Of a DNA stretch of 64,000 nt, positions 56,782 through 64,000 are shown piece by piece; the first letter of the stretch is position 1; every line of letters starts with the position of its first letter. The position numbers and the translations under genes are program-made. The notes beneath the pieces were generated by a model. That model was not told the origin of the DNA. It saw nothing but the letters and a program-made list of their open reading frames with translations, and did not search any database. The stretch is from NCBI GenBank assembly GCA_000263395.1, contig AJXE01000001.1:394633-458632 (forward strand), read 5' to 3'. Source of the stretch: Stutzerimonas stutzeri TS44. GTDB lineage: Bacteria > Pseudomonadota > Gammaproteobacteria > Pseudomonadales > Pseudomonadaceae.

Positions 56782-57369
56782 TTAAACGGTATCCACCCGC
56801 CGCGCGCCGGGCGGGATCGACCCAGCCAGTTCGGCATGCCGCTCGCAGTCGGTCAGGTGGTCCATGACCATGCCGCAGGCCTGCATGTAGGCATAGCAGA
56901 TGGTCGGGCCGACGAAGCTGAAACCGGCCTTCTTCAGCGCGCGGCTCATGGCCTCGGCTTCGGCGGAGACCGCCGGCACCTGATCGATGCGCGCGAAGCG
57001 GTTGATCTTCGGCGCACCGCCGACGAACGACCAGACGAAGCCGGCCGGATCGTCCAGCCGCAGCCAGGCGCGGGCGTTGCCACGCGCGGCCTCGAGCTTG
57101 CGGCGGTTGCGGATGATGCCGGGGTCCTGCAGGCGCTCGGTGATCTCGGCATCGCTCATGATCGCCAGACGCTCGGCGTCGAAGCCGAACAGCACCTGCC
57201 GGTAGCGTTCGCGCTTGCGCAGCACGGTGATCCACGAGAGGCCCGCCTGGAACGCCTCGAGCAGGAGGAATTCGAACAGCACCTGCGGGTCGCGGGTCGG
57301 CACGCCCCATTCGTGATCGTGGTAGGCGATGTACAGCGGGTCGCTGCCGCACCAGTTGCACCGTGGCAT
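56782..57369 (-). CDS. tag: DNA-3-methyladenine glycosylase I
   Basis: 195 residues. Starts MPRCNWCGSDPLYIAYHDHEWG with the Tag zinc ligands (Cys4, His17 and further His/Cys downstream) and continues LLLEAFQAGLSWITVLRKRE, the helix-hairpin-helix base-excision fold. Removes 3-methyladenine from alkylated DNA. The ATG with a GAGG SD 6 bp upstream is used rather than one two codons earlier. Divergent from glyQ. Confidence 0.94.
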   Translation of the reverse strand: MPRCNWCGSDPLYIAYHDHEWGVPTRDPQVLFEFLLLEAFQAGLSWITVLRKRERYRQVLFGFDAERLAIMSDAEITERLQDPGIIRNRRKLEAARGNARAWLRLDDPAGFVWSFVGGAPKINRFARIDQVPAVSAEAEAMSRALKKAGFSFVGPTICYAYMQACGMVMDHLTDCERHAELAGSIPPGARRVDTV

Positions 57370-57473
57370 AGCCATCCTCGCGCCGGCGTGCCGTGCCCGG
57401 AAACCGTCGCAAGCGCAGGGGCGCGGGAGGTATACTCCGAGGCTTTCTGTCGAAGCCCAGCACAGGTGAAATT

Positions 57474-58424
57474 TTGAGCCAGACTACGCCTGCCGTGCGC
57501 ACCTTCCAAGACCTGATCCTCGCCCTGCAGAGCTACTGGGCCGAGCAGGGTTGCGTGGTTCTGCAGCCCTACGACATGGAAATGGGCGCCGGTACCTTCC
57601 ACACCGCCACCTTCCTGCGCGCCATCGGTCCGGAGACCTGGAACGCCGCCTACGTCCAGCCCTCGCGCCGCCCGGCCGACGGTCGCTACGGCGAGAATCC
57701 CAACCGCCTGCAGCACTACTACCAGTTCCAGGTGGTGTTGAAGCCCAACCCGGAGAACTTCCAGGACCTCTACCTCGGCTCGCTGCGCGCCATCGGCATC
57801 GACCCGCTGGTCCACGACATCCGCTTCGTCGAGGACAACTGGGAATCGCCGACCCTCGGCGCCTGGGGCCTGGGCTGGGAAATCTGGCTCAACGGCATGG
57901 AAGTCACCCAGTTCACCTACTTCCAGCAGGTCGGCGGCATCGAGTGCTACCCGGTGACCGGCGAGATCACCTACGGCCTCGAGCGTCTGGCCATGTATAT
58001 CCAGGGCGTCGATTCGGTCTACGACCTGGTGTGGACCGACGGCCCGTTCGGCAAGGTCACCTATGGCGATGTGTTCCACCAGAACGAGGTGGAGCAGTCG
58101 ACCTACAACTTCGAACACGCCAATGTCGACAAGCTGTTCGAGCTGTTCGACTTCTACGAAAGCGAAGCCAACCGCCTGATCGAACTGGAGCTGCCGCTGC
58201 CGACCTACGAGATGGTGCTCAAGGCCTCGCACACCTTCAACCTGCTCGACGCCCGCCGCGCCATCTCGGTGACCGCACGCCAGCAGTACATCCTGCGCGT
58301 GCGCACTCTGGCCCGCGCGGTAGCGCACAGCTACCTGCAGGCGCGCGCCAAGCTCGGCTTCCCGATGGCCACTGCCGAACTGCGTGACGAAGTACAGGCC
58401 AAGCTGAAGGAGGCCGCGCAATGA
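57474..58424 (+). CDS. glyQ: Glycyl-tRNA synthetase alpha subunit
   Basis: 316 residues if started at the TTG giving [15 protein letters not shown], which matches the known P. aeruginosa N-terminus and has an AGGTGA SD 5 bp upstream. Class II alpha-subunit motifs are present: [47 protein letters not shown] and [19 protein letters not shown]. It overlaps glyS by 4 bp, typical of the tetrameric (alpha2beta2) enzyme genes. Confidence 0.96.
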   Translation: MSQTTPAVRTFQDLILALQSYWAEQGCVVLQPYDMEMGAGTFHTATFLRAIGPETWNAAYVQPSRRPADGRYGENPNRLQHYYQFQVVLKPNPENFQDLYLGSLRAIGIDPLVHDIRFVEDNWESPTLGAWGLGWEIWLNGMEVTQFTYFQQVGGIECYPVTGEITYGLERLAMYIQGVDSVYDLVWTDGPFGKVTYGDVFHQNEVEQSTYNFEHANVDKLFELFDFYESEANRLIELELPLPTYEMVLKASHTFNLLDARRAISVTARQQYILRVRTLARAVAHSYLQARAKLGFPMATAELRDEVQAKLKEAAQ

Positions 58425-60475
58425 GTGCACAAGATTTTCTGGTCGAACTGGGCACCGAGGAGCTGCCACCCAAGGCGCTCAAGAGCCTGGGCGAAGCCTT
58501 CCTGGCCGGCATCGAGAAAGGCCTCAAGGATGCCGGTCTCGGCTACGCCTCCACCCGCTTCTTCGCCGCGCCACGGCGCCTGGCGGTGCTGATCGAGCAA
58601 CTGGCGACGCAGCAGCCGGACCGCAGCGTCAACCTCGACGGCCCGCCGATCCAGGCCGCCTTCGATGCCGAGGGCGAGCCGACCCAGGCCGCGCTGGGCT
58701 TCGCCCGCAAGTGCGGCGTCGATCTCGCCGAGATCGATCGCAGCGGACCGAAGCTCAAGTTCAGCCGCACCATCGAGGGCCAGCCGGCCGTGCAGCTGCT
58801 GCCGGGCATCGTCGAAGCCTCGCTCGCCGACCTGCCGATCCCCAAACGCATGCGCTGGGCCGCGCGCAAGGAAGAGTTCGTCCGTCCGACCCAGTGGCTG
58901 GTGATGCTGTTCGGCGAGCAGGTGCTCGACTGCGCGATCCTCGCCCAGCGTGCCGGCCGTGAATCCCGCGGCCATCGCTTCCACAGCCCGGGCCAGGTGC
59001 ATATCTCCAAGCCCGCGAGCTACCTGGAAGACCTGCGTGGTGCGCATGTGATCGCCGATTTCGCCGAGCGCCGCGAGCTGATCGCCAGGCGCGTCGAGCA
59101 GCTGGCCGCCGAACAGCAGGGCACGGCCATCGTGCCGCCGGCACTGCTCGATGAAGTGACCGCGCTGGTGGAGTGGCCGGTGCCGCTGGTCTGCTCGTTC
59201 GAGGAACGCTTCCTCGAGGTGCCACAGGAGGCGCTGATCTCCACCATGCAGGACAACCAGAAGTACTTCTGCCTGCTGGACGCCAACGGCAAGCTGCTGC
59301 CGCGCTTCATCACCGTGGCCAACATCGAATCCAAGGACCCGGCGCAGATCGTCGCCGGCAACGAGAAGGTGGTGCGTCCGCGCCTGACCGACGCCGAGTT
59401 CTTCTTCAAGCAGGACCAGAAGCAGCCGCTGGAGCGTTTCAACGAGCGCCTGAAGAACGTGGTGTTCCAGGCCCAGCTCGGCAGCGTGTTCGACAAGGCC
59501 GAGCGCGTCTCGCGCCTGGCCGGGCTGATCGCCGAGCGTACCGGCGGCGACAAGTCGCGTGCCATGCGTGCCGGCCTGCTGAGCAAGGCCGACCTGGCCA
59601 CCGAGATGGTCGGCGAGTTCCCCGAGATGCAGGGCATCGCCGGTTACTACTACGCACTCAACGAGGGCGAGCCGCAGGACGTGGCACTGGCGCTGAACGA
59701 GCAGTACATGCCGCGCGGCGCCGGTGGCGAGCTGCCGGGCACCCTCACCGGCGCCGCGGTGGCGGTGGCGGACAAGCTCGACACCCTGGTCGGCATCTTC
59801 GGCATCGGCATGCTGCCGACCGGCTCCAAGGACCCCTACGCGCTGCGTCGCGCGGCGCTGGGCGTGCTGCGCATTCTCATCGAGAAGCAGCTGGACCTGG
59901 ATCTGGTGGAGGCGGTGGACTTCGCCATCGGCCAGTTCGGCGACCGGGTCAAGCGGCAGGGCCTGGCCGAGCAGGTGCTGGAATTCATCTTCGACCGCCT
60001 GCGCGCGCGCTACGAGGACGAGGGCGTCGACACCGCCGCCTACCTCGCGGTACGTGCCGTGCAGCCGGGCTCGGCGCTGGACTTCGACCAGCGCGTGCAG
60101 GCGGTGCAGGCCTTCCGCCGGCTGCCCGAGGCCGCGGCACTGGCGGCGGCTAACAAGCGCGTCTCCAACCTGCTCGGCAAATTCGAGGCGCAGTTGCCGG
60201 AAGCGGTCGAGCCGCGCTGGTTCGACAACGCCACCGAGTTCTCGCTGTATTCGGCGATCCAGCAGGCCGAGCAGGCGGTGCAGCCGCTCGCCGCTGCGCG
60301 TCAGTACCGCGAGGCGCTGGAGCGTCTGGCGCACCTGCGCAGCCCGGTGGATGCGTTCTTCGAGGCGGTGCTGGTGAATGCCGAGGATGCCTCGGTGCGC
60401 GCCAACCGCTATGCCTTGCTGGCCCGGCTGAGAGGACTGTTCCTTGGTGTCGCCGATATTTCCGCACTTGGCTAA
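58421..60475 (+). CDS. glyS: Glycyl-tRNA synthetase beta subunit
   Basis: 684 residues. Opens [19 protein letters not shown], the highly conserved GlyS N-terminus, and contains [20 protein letters not shown] and [18 protein letters not shown] with a C-terminal anticodon-binding region. Works with GlyQ to charge tRNA-Gly. Its stop is 4 bp before the gmhB start. Confidence 0.97.
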   Translation: MSAQDFLVELGTEELPPKALKSLGEAFLAGIEKGLKDAGLGYASTRFFAAPRRLAVLIEQLATQQPDRSVNLDGPPIQAAFDAEGEPTQAALGFARKCGVDLAEIDRSGPKLKFSRTIEGQPAVQLLPGIVEASLADLPIPKRMRWAARKEEFVRPTQWLVMLFGEQVLDCAILAQRAGRESRGHRFHSPGQVHISKPASYLEDLRGAHVIADFAERRELIARRVEQLAAEQQGTAIVPPALLDEVTALVEWPVPLVCSFEERFLEVPQEALISTMQDNQKYFCLLDANGKLLPRFITVANIESKDPAQIVAGNEKVVRPRLTDAEFFFKQDQKQPLERFNERLKNVVFQAQLGSVFDKAERVSRLAGLIAERTGGDKSRAMRAGLLSKADLATEMVGEFPEMQGIAGYYYALNEGEPQDVALALNEQYMPRGAGGELPGTLTGAAVAVADKLDTLVGIFGIGMLPTGSKDPYALRRAALGVLRILIEKQLDLDLVEAVDFAIGQFGDRVKRQGLAEQVLEFIFDRLRARYEDEGVDTAAYLAVRAVQPGSALDFDQRVQAVQAFRRLPEAAALAAANKRVSNLLGKFEAQLPEAVEPRWFDNATEFSLYSAIQQAEQAVQPLAAARQYREALERLAHLRSPVDAFFEAVLVNAEDASVRANRYALLARLRGLFLGVADISALG

Positions 60476-60479
60476 GCCC

Positions 60480-61022
60480 GTGAAGCTGATCGTGCTGGAC
60501 CGCGACGGGGTGATCAACGAAGACTCCGACGCGTACGTCAAGTCGGTGGACGAATGGATTCCCATCCCCGGCTCGCTGCAGGCCATCGCCCGGCTGTGCA
60601 AGGCCGGCTGGACGGTGGCGGTGGCCACCAACCAGTCGGGCCTGGCGCGCGGCAAGTTCGATGCGAGCACCCTCGGCGACATGCATTTGAAGATGCAGCA
60701 GCTGGTGATGGAGCAGGGCGGGCGCATCGAGCTGATCGTGCATTGCCCGCACGGCCCCGACGACGGCTGCGACTGCCGCAAGCCCAAGCCGGGGATGTAC
60801 CGCAGCATCGCCGAGCATTTCGGCCTGGCCGACCTCAAGGGCGTGCCGGTGGTGGGCGACAGTCATCGCGATCTGCATGCCGGCATGCTGCTCGGCGGCG
60901 TGCCTTATCTGGTCAGGACCGGCAAGGGCCTGCGCACTCTGGAAGGCACGCTGCCGCCAGGCACGCAGGTCTTCGATGACCTGGCCGCCGTTGTCGATCA
61001 CCTGCTCGGGAATCCTCGATGA
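60480..61022 (+). CDS. gmhB: D-glycero-beta-D-manno-heptose 1,7-bisphosphate 7-phosphatase
   Basis: 180 residues from a GTG giving MKLIVLDRDGVINED. A GTG at 60444, overlapping glyS, is an alternative with a distant SD. The HAD phosphatase motif DxDGxIN and a zinc loop (CPHGPDDGCDCRKPKPG) are diagnostic of GmhB, which makes heptose 1-phosphate for LPS core. The start is ambiguous but the family call is firm. Confidence 0.93.
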   Translation: MKLIVLDRDGVINEDSDAYVKSVDEWIPIPGSLQAIARLCKAGWTVAVATNQSGLARGKFDASTLGDMHLKMQQLVMEQGGRIELIVHCPHGPDDGCDCRKPKPGMYRSIAEHFGLADLKGVPVVGDSHRDLHAGMLLGGVPYLVRTGKGLRTLEGTLPPGTQVFDDLAAVVDHLLGNPR

Positions 61023-61765
61023 GCCTGTTGCCCCTGCGCATCGCGCTGTTCTATTTCCTGCTGGGGTTCACCGCGTTCGCCTCGTGCCTGGTCAGTCTGG
61101 TCTGCGCGCCGTTCATGGCGTTCCGCCCGCGCTACCGCTTCGTGGTGCAGAACTGGTGCCGCTGCGCCGTCTGGCTGGCGAAAACGCTGATCGGCCTGCG
61201 CTACGAGGTGCATGGCACGGAGAACATCCCGGCGCGCCCCTGCGTGATCCTGGCCAAGCACCAGAGCACCTGGGAAACCTTCTTCCTCTCGGCCTACTTC
61301 GAGCCGCTGACCCAGGTGCTCAAGCGCGAGCTGCTGCGGGTGCCATTCTTCGGCTGGGCGATCATGCTGCTCAAGCCCATCGCCATCGATCGCGACAACC
61401 CCAAGGCGGCGCTGCGCCAGGTCGCCAAGCAGGGCCACGAGCGGCTGGAGCAGGGCGCCTGGGTGCTGATCTTCCCCGAGGGCACCCGCGTGCCGGTCGG
61501 CCAGCCGGCCAAGTTCTCGCGCAGCGGCGCCTCGCTGGCGGTCAATGCCGGCCTGCCGGTCCTGCCGATCGCGCACAACGCCGGGATGTTCTGGCCCAAG
61601 GCCGGCTGGCGCAAGCGCCCCGGCACCATCCAGGTGGTCATCGGCCCGGCCATGTACGCCGAGAGCGAAGGGCCACGCGCCGTCGCCGAGCTCAACCAGC
61701 GTGCCGAAGACTGGGTCAATGAGCAGGTCAGCCAGCTCGAAATGCAGGATCGTCCAAGCCTCTGA
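61019..61765 (+). CDS. plsC: 1-acyl-sn-glycerol-3-phosphate acyltransferase (PlsC-like)
   Basis: 248 residues. N-terminal membrane segments (1-36) and the acyltransferase motif HQSTWE (H81-E86, HX4E variant), followed by FPEGTRVP and a block GASLAVNAGLPVLPIAHNAG. Acylates lysophosphatidic acid in phospholipid synthesis, or acts on a related lysophospholipid. Overlaps gmhB by 4 bp. A bidirectional terminator follows. Confidence 0.93.
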   Translation: MSLLPLRIALFYFLLGFTAFASCLVSLVCAPFMAFRPRYRFVVQNWCRCAVWLAKTLIGLRYEVHGTENIPARPCVILAKHQSTWETFFLSAYFEPLTQVLKRELLRVPFFGWAIMLLKPIAIDRDNPKAALRQVAKQGHERLEQGAWVLIFPEGTRVPVGQPAKFSRSGASLAVNAGLPVLPIAHNAGMFWPKAGWRKRPGTIQVVIGPAMYAESEGPRAVAELNQRAEDWVNEQVSQLEMQDRPSL

Positions 61766-61792
61766 GGTGTAAACCTTATTCACTGAGAACAA

Positions 61793-61830
61793 AAAGGGGA
61801 GCAGCCGTGAGGCTGCTCCCCTTTCTCTTT
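61793..61830. terminator. Bidirectional intrinsic terminator plsC / ahpF remnant
   Basis: AAAGGGGAGCAGCC (61793-61806) pairs with GGCTGCTCCCCTTT (61811-61824) around GTGA. An A-run lies on the left and TCTCTTT on the right. Confidence 0.9.
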
Positions 61831-61839
61831 ACGCCTTGC

Positions 61840-62211
61840 TCAGGCCGGCGCGGAGGTGCGGATCAGGTGATCGAAGGCACTCAGCGAGGCCTTGGCGCCT
61901 TCGCCCACGGCGATCACGATCTGCTTGTACGGCACCGTGGTCACGTCGCCGGCGGCGAACACGCCAGGCAGGCTGGTCTGGCCCTTGGCATCGACGATGA
62001 TCTCGCCGAAGCGGCTCAGCTCCAGGGTACCCTTGAGCCATTCGCTGTTGGGCAGCAGGCCAATCTGCACGAAGATGCCTTCCAACTCGACCTCGTGCAC
62101 TTGCCCGCTGGCGCGGTCCTGGTAGACCAGACCGGTGACCTTCTGGCCGTCGCCCTTGACCTCGGTGGTCTGCGCCATCTTCAGCACGCGGACAGCGCTG
62201 GAGGCGGACAA
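61840..62211 (-). pseudogene. ahpF: Truncated alkyl hydroperoxide reductase subunit F (AhpF) C-terminus
   Basis: About 118 residues match only the C-terminus of AhpF (a full protein has about 520). Present are [18 protein letters not shown], the [19 protein letters not shown] region, the FAD-binding [19 protein letters not shown] and the terminal [11 protein letters not shown]. The flavin/NADH N-terminal part, the redox Cys pair and the thioredoxin-like domain are absent. The similarity ends at about 62195. Beyond that point the sequence is unrelated and AT-richer, so this is a decayed 3' remnant, probably cut by an insertion. Confidence 0.88.
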
Positions 62212-62470
62212 AGATAGCCGACCTCAAAAGGACGAAAACACTGGGCTGAAGGCGACTTCAGACAGACTTAAAGAACCCTGTCGGTCAAAGTAAATAGGCC
62301 AAAACCTACCTTCGGACAATGTTACTTTCCAAAGCCAGTAACGACGGGGCTTCTAGCCAGTCCTAACCCATCAGGAGGCGACATGATATTAGGATATCTT
62401 GTCGGCATCTCCGCTCAATTGACAGGTTGTCAATACGATTACCTTACATCACTCGGAACCTAGATAGAAG
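62212..62470. other. Low-GC intergenic segment beside the ahpF remnant
   Basis: 259 bp of visibly lower GC than the housekeeping block. It contains only one short candidate ORF (see 62383). It begins exactly where ahpF similarity stops. No terminal repeat or integrase was seen. Confidence 0.5.
62383..62463 (+). CDS. Possible 26-residue peptide with strong SD
   Basis: ATG to TAG, 26 codons, starting MILGYLVGISAQLTGCQYDY. It is preceded by a near-perfect SD, AGGAGGCGAC, 4 bp from the ATG. The peptide is moderately hydrophobic at its N-terminus. It may be a leader, a truncated gene start or a random ORF; no homologue was recognised. Confidence 0.3.
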   Translation: MILGYLVGISAQLTGCQYDYLTSLGT

Positions 62471-63658
62471 CTAAGCATGCCTGATCCGATTGAGGAGTTC
62501 GCGCGCCGCCGCCCTGGCTCTCACGTCATCTGAAGCACTTAATGGCTCCAGATGCACCCCTTCATCACCATCCACGTAGAGCGGCCCACCTTGGTCATCA
62601 TCGTACTCCTGGCCTGCATACAGACCGCCATCGTGGTATGCCCGCAGCGTACTCTCGCGCAGATCAGTACCCAGATGCTCGGCAAGGTAAATCCAGACCC
62701 AGTTCTGAAATAGATTTCCCCGGTCATCTTCATCAATCAGATCACGCATCGCATCGACGTCACCATGCAGAGCAGCCTGATGATTCCAATGCCTTGCAGA
62801 ATCAACATCATCGGCATCCTCAGCCAACCAGACCAGAGAGCGCATCGCCTCCACATGACCTAAACCTGCGGCCTCCTTGTACCAATGCTCAGCTTGCTCA
62901 TGGTCACCCCGATGCTCAGCACGCTGCGCCTTCTCAAGAGCAATATCCAACCTGGCATCTGCCCACCCCAGACATGCTGCCTCATTCAAATGAAGTGCCT
63001 CTCGCTCGGCATTCAGCAGGTGAGTCTTGTAGGCCGCCGCCCATTCGAGCTGCACCCCATCAAGATCGCGGCCCTGCTCCATCAGCGAGTACCAGTAGGA
63101 GGAACCCTCCTCTTCACTGAGGTCATCGCCTCTATATATAAGTGCCAAAGCGTAGTGAGCTGCCGCGCTGCCTCTCGACGCCGCACCGTTTAGGCCGTCA
63201 ATCAACAACGTGATTTTTGCAGGGTCGCGCGATGGTGACGGGTTGCCTGCTGACTCAGAGTCAGAGTCAGAGGCTTCATCCTCGTCCGCCTCATCAAGGT
63301 CATACCAATCCTCGGGATATGCCCAGTAGCCTTGTTGCAGGGTACCTGCAATCAACTCAACAGAGGCAACCCCCAGACGCTGGTCAGCAATCATGCTGAG
63401 CAAAGTCTCACCAGCCATGTCAGCAACCGACTCATAACCCAACTCGGCTAATCGACGATGAAGTGTTGCCAGTGAAGAGGCCACAGGCACTTGCTCGCGC
63501 TCCATTACGGCCATGATGTGGGCCGCATCCAACGAAGCACGGGTATTGAACCCAAAGCTCGCTGCAAATAGCTCATAGATATGCGAGTGCCGAAATGACT
63601 TCTGAGTAGCAGACTCAAGCTGCTGCTTGGCGGCGTAGACGAGTTCTTTGATAGCCAT
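62471..63658 (-). CDS. Sel1-repeat (SLR) domain protein
   Basis: 395 residues from ATG (MAIKELVYAAKQQL). The N-terminal 50 residues (FRHSHIYELFAASFGFNTRASLDA) resemble a domain found in mobile-element-borne proteins of unknown role. A Ser/Asp/Glu-rich linker is near residues 128-150. The rest contains Sel1-like helical repeats, e.g. GSAAAHYALALIYRG, HWYKEAAGLGHVEAMRSLVWLAE, HWNHQAALHGDVDAMRDL. The start has an AGGATTGG SD. SLR proteins usually act as adaptors. Lower-GC composition suggests acquisition. Confidence 0.7.
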   Translation of the reverse strand: MAIKELVYAAKQQLESATQKSFRHSHIYELFAASFGFNTRASLDAAHIMAVMEREQVPVASSLATLHRRLAELGYESVADMAGETLLSMIADQRLGVASVELIAGTLQQGYWAYPEDWYDLDEADEDEASDSDSESAGNPSPSRDPAKITLLIDGLNGAASRGSAAAHYALALIYRGDDLSEEEGSSYWYSLMEQGRDLDGVQLEWAAAYKTHLLNAEREALHLNEAACLGWADARLDIALEKAQRAEHRGDHEQAEHWYKEAAGLGHVEAMRSLVWLAEDADDVDSARHWNHQAALHGDVDAMRDLIDEDDRGNLFQNWVWIYLAEHLGTDLRESTLRAYHDGGLYAGQEYDDDQGGPLYVDGDEGVHLEPLSASDDVRARAAARELLNRIRHA

Positions 63659-64000
63659 GAAACCAATCCTCATCGCCTGACGTACGGAGCGAACGGCACA
63701 CGTTTAAGCCCCGGACATCCAGGCTTGGAAGGGTTTCTCAGCTAAAGAGATATGAATCGAAGGAATGCGAAGCCTTTTTTAACTCGTGTGCAAGTTGGGC
63801 GGGCGCCTGCGACAGATTCTAGCTAGCAATCTGTCGCAAAGTCGAGCGCCGCCCCAGCCGACTTGCTAGACACAATCACTTGCAGGAGGAGCCGGCTTCC
63901 AGCAGGGAAAGAGCCCATTGGACAGGAGTAGGTCGCACCATCAGCAGCAATTTATCGAGGATCAGTAAGCCATCCACAGACTCGACAGGGCAAACAGTGC
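63659..64000. other. Non-coding region at the right window edge
   Basis: 342 bp without a recognisable gene. It includes the palindrome at 63791-63865 and an AT-rich run about 63766-63785. It may continue as part of the same accessory region beyond the window. Confidence 0.5.
63791..63865. repeat. Long imperfect palindrome with perfect inner stem
   Basis: Inner perfect 11-bp inverted repeat TGCGACAGATT (63808-63818) / AATCTGTCGCA (63828-63838) around CTAGCTAGC. An outer imperfect arm pair, CAAGTTGGGCGGGCGC (63791-63806) and the GCGCCGCCCC...GACTTG side (63846-63865), extends it to about 75 bp. It could be a cruciform, transcription terminator or recombination-associated site; no T-run is present. 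Confidence 0.55.

Noticed and set aside
63716..63790. Possible continuation of the Sel1 gene upstream
   Set aside because: No in-frame start or SD beyond 63658; stops appear and the sequence is non-coding in style.

Overview
The window is GC-rich gammaproteobacterial chromosome. It most resembles Pseudomonas sensu lato, close to the P. aeruginosa / P. stutzeri lineages. The block aroE-hemF-qor-tsaC-dprA-LysM-def-fmt-rsmB-trkA-TPR-PilZ-htrB-tag-glyQ-glyS-gmhB-plsC is the segment that sits beside dnaA/oriC in P. aeruginosa. The block polA-DUF2782-thrB-nrdJ-znuA/zur/znuCB-metNIQ is the segment found just on the other side of that origin. The species cannot be fixed from sequence alone.

Layout. 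1-5.2 kb, minus strand: type II secretion genes gspE-F-G-H-I-J-K (xcpR-X order), with gspK cut by the window edge. 5.7-8.6 kb: the proton-translocating transhydrogenase pntAA-pntAB-pntB. 8.7-10.7 kb: a divergent LysR regulator and YeiH-type exporter pair with a palindromic operator between them. 10.8-14.3 kb: a DUF1127 protein, a 195-bp MITE-like element, three tandem small secreted DUF2388 paralogues, and a large exported protein with a zincin motif followed by an Lnb/DUF4105-like domain. 14.4-21.7 kb, minus strand: an orphan type VI secretion island (hcp, vgrG, a large VasX-like putative effector, a membrane partner) preceded by a sigma54-like promoter. 21.9-22.1 kb: a consensus DnaA box and an ErsA/Spot42-like small RNA downstream of polA. 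22.2-37.3 kb: polA, DUF2782, thrB, ppnN, split class II ribonucleotide reductase nrdJab, a Zur-controlled zinc uptake locus, a YgjP-like peptidase gene and the methionine importer metNIQ. 37.3-42.7 kb: a repeat, a secreted DUF4157-like protein, a PepSY / TonB-receptor / DUF2946 cluster probably concerned with metal or siderophore uptake, and a small membrane protein. 42.8-61.8 kb: pbpG, DUF883, an NAD(P)-binding protein and the origin-proximal housekeeping block. 61.8-64 kb: a 3' remnant of ahpF that ends abruptly against visibly lower-GC DNA carrying a Sel1-repeat gene and a long palindrome. This looks like the edge of an acquired island.

How the genes work together. Many operons are translationally coupled by 1-4 bp overlaps (gspH-I-J-K, vgrG-effector-partner, zur-znuC, znuB-ygjP, metN-metI, fmt-rsmB-trkA, glyQ-glyS, gmhB-plsC). 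Regulation visible in the sequence includes a Zur box, a LysR-type operator, a sigma54-like -24/-12 element at hcp, a sigma22-like promoter for the sRNA, and intrinsic terminators at most convergent junctions. No tRNA, rRNA, CRISPR array, transposase or integrase gene was recognised.
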